Origin: Debaryomyces hansenii CBS767
Lineage: Eukaryota; Ascomycota; Pichiomycetes; Serinales; Debaryomycetaceae
Length of the DNA stretch: 64,000 nucleotides
NCBI RefSeq assembly: GCF_000006445.2
Contig: NC_006047.2
Span: 1,426,001-1,490,000, forward strand
Direction of reading: 5' to 3'
Shown here: positions 56,821 to 64,000 of the stretch, piece by piece
How the letters are laid out: the number at the start of each line of letters is the position of its first letter
Position numbering within the stretch: the first letter of the stretch is position 1
The notes under the pieces: model-generated
The model's database searches: none
Told to the model about the DNA's origin: nothing
The model's input: only the letters and a program-made list of their open reading frames with translations
Position numbers and translations under genes: made by a program

Positions 56821-57840
56821 CTAGAAGGTAATAAGTTCACGATTAATCGTCTTAATGAACGAATTTTCATCGAGGAACCCCTTCCAGAGATATTCATCAC
56901 CTTCTGGAATTGGAATTACATATTCGTTTGCGAAGGAACTTTTCAGTATGCTTATATAGGCTGAATGTAAGCCTATCTGATTACTGTTGTATACTTCACT
57001 ATTAATATTGGCAGTGTTAGATTTCTGAACCATTTTGAAGTCAATAAATTTATCGTCGTTCAATAACGAAACCTTGAAAGCTTGTAGAATATGATCTCTG
57101 ATTTGATTTTTTCTACCGGTTTCTAATTCTATTATTATGGGATATATTGTCTTGTTCTTGTACAACTTGGGAAATCTTGATATTTGTTCATTCGTAGGTA
57201 CCTGAGACATAGAATGCAATATTTTGAATTTCGTTAATGCACTATAAGTCACTAATTCTCCAGTATTCTTATTTCTTCTATCGTCTTTTGGTAGAGCAAC
57301 GATGTCAAAGTTTATGATACCTTCAGTGAGCAGATCGTCTTTGAATATAAGTCCTTTTTTGTCTGTGACACTTTCTGGACGATTCAAATACCTTACTTCA
57401 TTTTCGTGTTGGACCTTTAGATCTCCAAATTCATGTAGATGCTGTTTGAAGCTCACAGTATTGGGGATAGGAACCAATCCAATATATTTCCGTTTAACTG
57501 ATAGATTGGTATTTTGGTTAGAAAATGATTTCCTGAAAGCATTTGCATTCTTCCCTCGAGCAATAATTAAACCACCACTGACATATTTATCTAATCGGTG
57601 GACTACTTTATACTGATCTGGATTCAATTTATAGTTGGGGTTATTTGCTGAAAAATGAGCCTTTAGCTGTTTGTATAATTGAGGAAGTAAATAGTTTGAA
57701 TGACTTTTTGTACCATTACATTGGATACCCGACGGCTTATTTATAATCAAATACCTAGAGTGTATATCAATTATATTAATTTGTCTATAAGCGTGATTCT
57801 TATCTATGCCTTGCAAACATTTTAAAAATGTAGGTTTCAT
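56821..57840 (-). CDS. PUS5: RluA-family pseudouridine synthase, probable mitochondrial rRNA enzyme
   Basis: The 339-residue protein has the RluA catalytic block [20 protein letters not shown] with the nucleophilic Asp at D84, preceded by [13 protein letters not shown]. It also has the later motifs KRKYIGLVP and [13 protein letters not shown] (R/K-Q-I-R-x-H). It lacks the deaminase or large extension of Rib2/Pus8 and Pus9. Pus5 modifies the mitochondrial 21S rRNA; S. cerevisiae Pus5 is 254 residues. Pus6 is another candidate. The N-terminus is not clearly a presequence, so location is inferred from family only. The next gene starts 97 bp away, divergently. Confidence 0.68.
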   Translation of the reverse strand: MKPTFLKCLQGIDKNHAYRQINIIDIHSRYLIINKPSGIQCNGTKSHSNYLLPQLYKQLKAHFSANNPNYKLNPDQYKVVHRLDKYVSGGLIIARGKNANAFRKSFSNQNTNLSVKRKYIGLVPIPNTVSFKQHLHEFGDLKVQHENEVRYLNRPESVTDKKGLIFKDDLLTEGIINFDIVALPKDDRRNKNTGELVTYSALTKFKILHSMSQVPTNEQISRFPKLYKNKTIYPIIIELETGRKNQIRDHILQAFKVSLLNDDKFIDFKMVQKSNTANINSEVYNSNQIGLHSAYISILKSSFANEYVIPIPEGDEYLWKGFLDENSFIKTINRELITF

Positions 57841-57937
57841 GACATAAATCGAAAATTTTAAAATAATTTTCTTTAAATTTTTGAAAAGTTGAAAAGTTGA
57901 ATATTGATAATTTTTTCTTTTAATTGTTTAACTTAGA

Positions 57938-59272
57938 ATGTCTGAAGGTACAAGTTTATCTCATGGTAACGAACTGAAGACCAAAAATAAGACGAGACAA
58001 AATAATGGAAGGTCCAGAAATAATGGTAGACACAGGCCAAGTAAATACAAAGTATCAGCAATCGCTGAAAAAAAGACTAACAAGAAGACGGCTAAGCCAA
58101 GGGATATAAATAGTGATTATAAGGTACTTGAGATATTCAAGTTAATTAGAAAATTCAAACCAATCACAATTAATGGTATACCGGTTACAACTATTGTAAA
58201 ACAAGAAGAAAAAAGAGAAAATGAAAAAGAACAAGAACAAGAAGAACAGAATAAAGTAATAAATCCAGAACAAAGTGGTAATGGTAAAGAAACAAATCAG
58301 AAGCAAGCCAAAGGTAAGATACAGAACGAAACACTTAAGCGTTATATAACACGAATATTCACAAACCAACCGAACAAACCAATTTACTTTTCATTCATGA
58401 TAAACCCATCAGATCCTGATTTTCCATTCGATTTGGAATCGTTGAAACTAAGCTTATGCATACCATACACATACCCATATAATAAGGAGTCTAGGCCAAC
58501 GATTTACATTTTAAATGACGAAATACCTAAAGGTTTTGCTGCTAACATCGAGCTAGGATTTAAGAGAATCGTGGCGATGGCGATGAATAACGAGGTTGAT
58601 GAAGAACTAGAATTAGTCAGTGGTAAGGGGTTATTATCACAATTACAGACCCTTGATAAGTACTTGGAGTTTTTTTTGAAACAGAAGAAGAGAGAAACTA
58701 TAAAATTTGTCAAGCTGAAGAAAAAATCAACTCCTCAGATGTCTATGTTAGATACCCCATCAAGCTCACCCGCGCCTACACCAATGTCGATATCTCCATC
58801 CCCGTCACCATCGCCAGTTATTTTGGACCTGAGGAATCAATTGATAGACGAAATGATCAACAAGTTGGGGCCAAATGTGAAGTTATTGAAAAAGAATTTA
58901 ACAACGAAATATAAGATAATTCTACCAGTATATAATGAACACACCACCAATACTTTTAAATCGGTCCCTCCAGAGATATGGAATTTGCATGGGAGTATAG
59001 AACTCTTCTTGAATATTCCATTTAATTATCCAGAATCAAAGCTCACTATTAGCATACCCGCTAACTTCAGTGAACATTTGCTTGCAAAACATGGGGACAT
59101 TAGAGATTTACAAGCGATCAAATTGATCGAACAGAACGTAGTCTGCAATTTTGGCAATTATAAATTTAGAGACGTTAGCCTAACTTTTGTTATGAATTGG
59201 TTGACCAATTATTTAGGTGTGTTCTGTTTGAATGAAAAAGAATTTAATAGTACTGCGGTGCTTTTATTATAA
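57938..59272 (+). CDS. Unrecognised protein with two RWD/UBC-like segments
   Basis: The 444-residue protein has a basic, Asn/Lys/Arg-rich start. A disordered Glu/Gln-rich insert lies at about 88-125. Two similar segments with a YP motif typical of RWD/UBC folds follow: SLCIPYTYPYNKESRPTIYI (about 168-187) and LFLNIPFNYPESKLTISIP (about 350-368). They are separated by a Ser/Pro-repeat linker (PSSSPAPTPMSISPSPSPSP). The RWD idea is inference from YP spacing. No RING or kinase domain follows before the stop. I do not recognise the family. Confidence 0.6.
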   Translation: MSEGTSLSHGNELKTKNKTRQNNGRSRNNGRHRPSKYKVSAIAEKKTNKKTAKPRDINSDYKVLEIFKLIRKFKPITINGIPVTTIVKQEEKRENEKEQEQEEQNKVINPEQSGNGKETNQKQAKGKIQNETLKRYITRIFTNQPNKPIYFSFMINPSDPDFPFDLESLKLSLCIPYTYPYNKESRPTIYILNDEIPKGFAANIELGFKRIVAMAMNNEVDEELELVSGKGLLSQLQTLDKYLEFFLKQKKRETIKFVKLKKKSTPQMSMLDTPSSSPAPTPMSISPSPSPSPVILDLRNQLIDEMINKLGPNVKLLKKNLTTKYKIILPVYNEHTTNTFKSVPPEIWNLHGSIELFLNIPFNYPESKLTISIPANFSEHLLAKHGDIRDLQAIKLIEQNVVCNFGNYKFRDVSLTFVMNWLTNYLGVFCLNEKEFNSTAVLLL

Positions 59273-59414
59273 ACTACGTATAGTGTGTATATACAATATA
59301 TTATTCCGAGCATATAAACAAAACGCAAGAAATAGTGTTTTCACCTGAAAATACGAGTATAATAAAATAACTGTTTAATACTTTAGGATACAAAATATAC
59401 TATAAATATACAAA

Positions 59415-59987
59415 ATGGATACAGAAGAACTTAAATTCCAGTATGCCAATGAATGTGATTTAGAAATACATTGCTCGCCGTTTGGACTATCAGGGCTATA
59501 CATTAAAGTAAAAGGGTCCAATATAATGGGAATTGGGTCTACTATGGGATTAATCACGGGCTCTACGAAAGGATTAATACACTACAACGATAGTCAGGAC
59601 TTAATTGATCAAAAATATAAACTCTATGTCGTGGTAGACGAACAAGGGATGCTCAGAATTGACTTTATCAAGATCTTCACACTCCCAAAACGCAACAATA
59701 GTAAAGATAGCGAAAATCATCCAGACAAGGAAGAAGGCGTCAGAAGAGATCATAATCCAAGTATAAGCATTTCACCTACGGCTAACAGTGGCGATAATTC
59801 GTACCCTTCATCTTTAAAAAGTCCGCTTGACAACTCGATATCGAGCGAAGGGAAAAGTGGCTTAGACGAAGATTTGGCCCGCCAAAGTAAAGTCCCTGCT
59901 CTAGTTTTTAGAGGTAAGTGTCCTGACGGAAGACCTGACAAAGTTGAGCCATTTATTGGGATTTTTTCCTTCGAACGTGAAGACTAG
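59415..59987 (+). CDS. Unrecognised 190-residue protein
   Basis: The N-terminal 95 residues look like one small beta-rich domain, with CDLEIHCSPFGLSGLYIKVKG and GIGSTMGLITGSTKGLIHYN. A disordered Ser-rich region follows (about 100-155). It ends with a short segment, KVPALVFRGKCPDGRPDKVE followed by PFIGIFSF. No signal peptide or membrane helix is seen. It starts about 140 bp after the previous gene. The coding call rests on the open frame, a good ATG context (ACAAAATGG) and the domain-like composition. Confidence 0.55.
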   Translation: MDTEELKFQYANECDLEIHCSPFGLSGLYIKVKGSNIMGIGSTMGLITGSTKGLIHYNDSQDLIDQKYKLYVVVDEQGMLRIDFIKIFTLPKRNNSKDSENHPDKEEGVRRDHNPSISISPTANSGDNSYPSSLKSPLDNSISSEGKSGLDEDLARQSKVPALVFRGKCPDGRPDKVEPFIGIFSFERED

Positions 59988-60707
59988 GTTACTACAGTAA
60001 GTTGATATTACCCCAGCGAAAATCTTTGCATGCCCGCATTCTCGATAGTCGTCCAGCTCAAGCTCTTGCGCCGTTAAAAGCAAGATAATAATATACCATA
60101 ATATATATCTAATACTACTGAGAGCTACCTTAGTTACTTTTACCCAACACATCAAATCTGAATATGCTGCTACTCGACATAATAAATTGAAGTACAAAAT
60201 GTCTACTACGTAAATTCCTTTATCGCACTAATCACATATGCTATATTGAATAATGATCTGGATCTTGATATGATAACTGTGCCGATTACCCCTACCTCAC
60301 CGCACATTATTATTGTAAAATGTAAACTGGACCGAGGAGCATCAATCTCGCATCTTTTTGGGCGGTAACATTTCCGATTCTCTGTTTGACATACCGTAAA
60401 GAGATAGTAATTAAGGTCTTCGGTATTGTAATCCGACATAGAAACATTGGTGAGTATCCGGACTAAGTTTTATGTTCAAAATTATGTTCTCCACTCTAAG
60501 GAAGTGTGATCGACCCTGGAACGGGACAATATTCCAGCCTCGGTTATATTTGTGGCCTCGGATTTTTCAAAAATGCGGAGGTATAATTTCCTCATCCTGT
60601 GACACCCGATTACATATAAAAGGTATTCATATGCCATCAAACTAATTTTCAATATTATTTATTAGTATCATTTAGATAATACATATACTAGTTTTACTAA
60701 TTACAAA
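59988..60707. promoter_or_regulatory. 720-bp POT1 upstream region
   Basis: This is a long non-coding region upstream of the thiolase gene. CCTCGG lies at 60538-60543 and 60556-60561 and on the other strand at 60332-60337; CGGAGG is nearby at about 60576-60581. A run of TATT-rich leader precedes the ATG. A 77-codon open stretch on the minus strand (60206-60439) lacks coding character. Confidence 0.5.
60332..60561. promoter_or_regulatory. Cluster of three CCTCGG motifs upstream of thiolase
   Basis: CCTCGG is the core site of the fungal fatty-acid-utilisation regulators of the Ctf1/FarA/FarB type. Three copies (one inverted) lie within 230 bp, about 150-380 bp upstream of the start of a beta-oxidation gene. 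This makes fatty-acid control through such a factor likely. Confidence 0.55.
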
Positions 60708-61958
60708 ATGGACAGATTAAATCAACTTTCTGGACAATTGAACCCATCTTCTAAACAAGCCTTACTTGAAAAGAACCCAGACGATGTTGTTATCGTAGCT
60801 GCTTACAGAACTGCCATTACTAAGGGTCTTAAAGGTGGATTCAAGGACGTTCATTCCGATTATATCTTGAGAAACTTTTTAGTGGAATTTATCAAGAAAA
60901 CCAATGTTGACCCAAACTTAATTGAAGATGTTGCATGTGGTAACGTTTTAAATAGAGGTGCAGGTGCGAATGAGCATCGTGGTGCTTGTCTTTCCGCTGG
61001 TATTCCATACACCGCTGGTTTCATCGCTTTGAACAGATTATGTTCTTCTGGTTTGATGGCGATTTCTGAAATTGCCAACAAGATTAAGTGTGGTGAAATC
61101 GACTGTGGATTAGCTGCAGGTTCCGAATCGATGACTGCCAACTGGGGTCCTCAAGCACTTTCTAAGTCTGATCCAAACTTAGCTGATGACCCAGAAATGG
61201 AAAAGTGTATGATTCCAATGGGTATCACTAACGAAAATGTTGCTGCCAAATTCAACATTTCAAGAGCTGTCCAAGATGAATTCGCTGCCAAGTCTTACGC
61301 TAAGGCAAGTGCAGCAGTCAAACGTGGTGCATTCAAGGATGAAATTTTGCCAATTGAAACCGCGTTTAAGGAAGGAGATGATGATGATGATGATGAAGAT
61401 GTCAAATACACGAAGGCTATTATTGACACTGACGAATGTCCAAGAGAAGGTGTCACTGCTGCCTCTTTATCTAAGATTAAACCTGCTTTCAAGTCAGATG
61501 GTTCTACTCACGCTGGTAACTCTTCCCAAGTCTCAGATGGTGCGTCTGGTGTCTTATTAATGAGAAGATCTTTAGCTGAACAAAAGGGTTACCCAATCGA
61601 AGCTAAGTACGTTTTATGCTCTACTGTTGGTGTTCCACCAGAAATCATGGGTATTGGTCCAGCTGTTGCCATCCCACAAGTCTTAAAGAAGACTGGCTTA
61701 ACTGTTAGTGATGTTGATGTATTCGAAATCAACGAAGCTTTCGCTGCTCAATGTTTATACTCAGCGCAAGTATGCAAGGTTCCAGAAGAAAAATTAAATA
61801 TAAACGGTGGTGGAATTTCTCTTGGGCATCCATTAGGTGGTACAGGTACCAGACAATACGCAACTATCTTAAGATTGTTAAAGAAGGGTGAAATCGGTCT
61901 CACCTCTATGTGTATCGGTTCCGGTATGGGTGCTGCTTCTATTCTTGTTAGAGAATAA
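60708..61958 (+). CDS. POT1: Peroxisomal 3-ketoacyl-CoA thiolase
   Basis: The 416-residue enzyme cleaves 3-ketoacyl-CoA to acetyl-CoA in the last step of peroxisomal beta-oxidation. The N-terminus holds a PTS2 signal, RLNQLSGQL (residues 3-11, R-L-x5-Q-L). Catalytic residues are C112 (NRLCSSG), H374 (ISLGHPLGGTGTR) and C402 (SMCIGSGMGA). An Asp run (EGDDDDDDEDVKY, encoded by GAT repeats at about 61377-61400) is inserted in a surface loop. Codon use is strongly biased and I find no in-frame CTG, as expected for a highly induced gene. Confidence 0.95.
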   Translation: MDRLNQLSGQLNPSSKQALLEKNPDDVVIVAAYRTAITKGLKGGFKDVHSDYILRNFLVEFIKKTNVDPNLIEDVACGNVLNRGAGANEHRGACLSAGIPYTAGFIALNRLCSSGLMAISEIANKIKCGEIDCGLAAGSESMTANWGPQALSKSDPNLADDPEMEKCMIPMGITNENVAAKFNISRAVQDEFAAKSYAKASAAVKRGAFKDEILPIETAFKEGDDDDDDEDVKYTKAIIDTDECPREGVTAASLSKIKPAFKSDGSTHAGNSSQVSDGASGVLLMRRSLAEQKGYPIEAKYVLCSTVGVPPEIMGIGPAVAIPQVLKKTGLTVSDVDVFEINEAFAAQCLYSAQVCKVPEEKLNINGGGISLGHPLGGTGTRQYATILRLLKKGEIGLTSMCIGSGMGAASILVRE

Positions 61959-62120
61959 GTTAATAATTTCTAATTTATGATTTTATAGGCTTTATTTATT
62001 GGTTCTGAATAGGTTAATAAAGAATTTATGAAATATTTATCCTTAGTAACTTTCGTAGTCCTATTTTGTAAAAATCGATTAAAACTAAGTAAATTACCGT
62101 CAAATATACATATTATACAA

Positions 62121-63974
62121 TTATCTAAAATACACATTCGAATTTTTGCGTCGTGGAGGGCTTGAAATATTTACCATATTGTTTGCATCATCATTTTCTA
62201 TAGATGGTGATTTGTAATTATTAGCATAAGATTCTTTATTCATTTGCTGATGAGCTCTATGTGGGAAATAAACAGCATTAATCGGTGGCAAATAATATAC
62301 GTTGGAAATAGGAAAATATTTATACCTGCTGTTCGTTTTATTTAGTGGAATCAAATTTATTTTTGACGTAGGATTGTCTAACAATGACTTTAGATTAATT
62401 GATGAAGACGACGTCGCACTATGTAACAATGGAGGAATAGACTTATCCAGTTGATTATTATAAGGTTGCGATTTCGACGGAGAGTTACTTTTAAGTCTTT
62501 TATTAGACGAGGATTCATTTTCAGTCTCGTCATCTTCCTCTTCTTCATCGTCCTCGCGAATGTTCTCTACGTCTTCTTCATCTTCAGGAATGTCTTCATT
62601 TTCTTGAATTGAATTTGTCTCTTCGTTTTCTGTTTTCGTTTCTTGACCAGCAATAATGAAACTTTCTTTAGAATTAATTGATCTTCCCTTGATTAGAATG
62701 TCTTTCCGATCAGCATAAAATGACGGGTTTCTTCCTCTAACAATAATCGGTTCGCTTACCAATTCAAATAGACTAACTTCGTTTCTCTCGTTGTATGTAT
62801 TACTGGAATAATCTTCATCAATATAATCATCGTAGTATAAATCAGCTACTATTGCACTAACCTTAATTTTTAGATGATAATAATTTTGGAATGTTAGGTT
62901 ACCGTTATTTGGAGTTGCACTCTTGAATTGTAGTTTTTTAACTGTATAGTAATTATCTATCTCAGAATTCTTAATAACCGATTCATTTAAGGTAATAGTC
63001 GATTGGGCTTTATCTATGGAAATCGGATTTACGAAATCATTATTTTCATCGGTAACAATTTCATCTTTAGGCCTTTCCTTATCTCTTTGGCCGTTATCAT
63101 CATAGATCACAATAGGAATACTTCTTATTTCCGAGACATTGGTATTCGCAAAAATCTCAACCTTGAACCACTTAATAACTCGTGTGATAGAGTATCCATA
63201 TTCGTTAGTTTGGAGCTTCAAAACTTTATTATTATTATCATCATCATTTGAGAATCCAGATAAATTCATACTCATAGATATTTGTATGTAATTTCTTCGG
63301 TAGCAAGAAATAACCTTTGGATCCATTTTGATATTCGGATCCCTTGGCATTTTAGTATTATCTTTTTCTCCATTATTCGGGTTTTCTAATTTGGAAAGGA
63401 TGTAATTATTATTGTCCGTATCATTCGTAAAAAATCTACCAGTCAAGTAACTCTGAAATTGCATTCTAATCTCATTATTATCCTTATCAACGATTTTATA
63501 ATCACTACAGGAAGAATTCTCCAGTTTTTTCAAATCGAGTAATCTTGTTAATTTATGAGGTTTGTAGTCAATATGCACTTCAGGTGATGTTGTAGCTCTA
63601 GATTTCTTAGCCTTTTTTTTAGTCTTATCTTTATCTTTAACATCCCTTTGCCTTAATGTAGAGGATTCATCATTTGCTTCGTTACTTTTCAATACGGCAT
63701 TTCTATCAATACTAGGAAACGACGATGGGATACTAGTTTGATTCGCATACGGATTTGGGCTACTAAAGGCATCAAATTCTCTAAAATTTCCATCAATACT
63801 TTGCAAATGTTTGCTATCCATGGAAAAAGTATCTAGACCGTTCGGTGGATTGGAAAACCAATTCAAATCTGCATTGGAAGGTGACCCCATTCTCATGGCA
63901 CCTCCGGAATTTTGGGGTTGAGTATGCGAACTTGGAAATAGCTGCTGATGTTGATGGTTAAGCGGTGCAAACAT
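62121..63974 (-). CDS. Ndt80-family transcription factor (Ndt80/Rep1/Ron1 type)
   Basis: The 617-residue protein has a disordered His/Gln/Asn/Pro-rich N-terminus and a basic KDKDKTKKKAKKSR stretch. An Ndt80-type (p53-like Ig fold) DNA-binding domain covers about 140-430. Its diagnostic end is EPIIVRGRNPSFYADRKDIL (about 410-429), with CYRRNYIQISMSMNL earlier. CTG-clade yeasts have several Ndt80-family genes (NDT80, REP1, RON1) governing drug resistance, GlcNAc response and meiosis or morphogenesis; I cannot choose among them. The C-terminal half is acidic. The frame stays open upstream of the ATG at 63974 to the window edge (...HHQLHR), so the true start may lie outside. Confidence 0.78.
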   Translation of the reverse strand: MFAPLNHQHQQLFPSSHTQPQNSGGAMRMGSPSNADLNWFSNPPNGLDTFSMDSKHLQSIDGNFREFDAFSSPNPYANQTSIPSSFPSIDRNAVLKSNEANDESSTLRQRDVKDKDKTKKKAKKSRATTSPEVHIDYKPHKLTRLLDLKKLENSSCSDYKIVDKDNNEIRMQFQSYLTGRFFTNDTDNNNYILSKLENPNNGEKDNTKMPRDPNIKMDPKVISCYRRNYIQISMSMNLSGFSNDDDNNNKVLKLQTNEYGYSITRVIKWFKVEIFANTNVSEIRSIPIVIYDDNGQRDKERPKDEIVTDENNDFVNPISIDKAQSTITLNESVIKNSEIDNYYTVKKLQFKSATPNNGNLTFQNYYHLKIKVSAIVADLYYDDYIDEDYSSNTYNERNEVSLFELVSEPIIVRGRNPSFYADRKDILIKGRSINSKESFIIAGQETKTENEETNSIQENEDIPEDEEDVENIREDDEEEEDDETENESSSNKRLKSNSPSKSQPYNNQLDKSIPPLLHSATSSSSINLKSLLDNPTSKINLIPLNKTNSRYKYFPISNVYYLPPINAVYFPHRAHQQMNKESYANNYKSPSIENDDANNMVNISSPPRRKNSNVYFR

Positions 63975-64000
63975 ACGGTGCAGTTGATGGTGCAGTTGCT

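Noticed and set aside
60206..60439. 77-codon ATG frame on the minus strand upstream of POT1
   Set aside because: It overlaps the likely thiolase promoter and a CCTCGG motif and shows no recognisable domain or codon bias.

Overview
The window is nuclear DNA from an ascomycete yeast. Genes are compact, AT-rich and mostly intronless, and nearly every recognisable product has a Saccharomyces/Candida-type orthologue. Three genes carry very short introns (49-73 nt) with GTAAGT/GTGAGT-type donors and TACTAAC/ATTAAC branch sites. Several traits point to the CTG-Ser clade (Debaryomyces/Candida relatives). An eIF3f subunit is present, which S. cerevisiae lacks. An Ndt80-family factor is present. CTG codons look rare, and the two I checked in YCF1 fall where the family seems to prefer Ser/Thr/Asn. 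The species cannot be fixed from the sequence alone.

Layout. 1-215: 5' end of a gene leaving the window. 438-13083: SEC1, YCF1, TRM82, AVL9, a peroxiredoxin ending in AKL, and cyclophilin CPR1. 13084-14703: gene-poor spacer. 14704-19850: an orphan membrane protein, an RRN5-like gene, NBP2 and GIR2. 19952-22758: a three-exon SRC1/HEH1-type inner-nuclear-membrane gene whose last intron has two competing donors, one of them GC. 22759-25031: an unusually GC-rich non-coding block, followed by a zinc-cluster factor with a C-terminal Zn2Cys6 domain and an apparent frameshift at its 5' end. 26600-27546: a divergent three-exon septin. 27828-47482: UTP13, MCP2, a small mitochondrial protein, SLS1, PUT1, RAD9, BYE1, IFH1 and eIF3f. 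48020-53536: a transcriptional cyclin, a two-exon helical-repeat protein, an orphan membrane protein and a zinc alcohol dehydrogenase. 53565-54859: an accessory patch with tRNA-Ala(AGC), a patchwork of apparent mitochondrial DNA, a candidate solo LTR and tRNA-Ser(AGA). 54984-63974: ATG32, a PUS5-like gene, two unrecognised proteins, peroxisomal thiolase POT1 with CCTCGG motifs upstream, and an Ndt80-family factor at the right edge.

Most of this is conserved housekeeping biology: secretion, vacuolar detoxification, tRNA/rRNA maturation, Pol I/Pol II transcription, mitochondrial function and DNA-damage signalling. There is no operon logic; neighbours are independent eukaryotic genes. The parts most worth a second look are the SRC1 alternative-splice architecture, the degenerate septin, the mitochondrial/LTR/tRNA patch, and the GC-rich island leading into the zinc-cluster gene. 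I see no defence system, CRISPR array or complete transposon.
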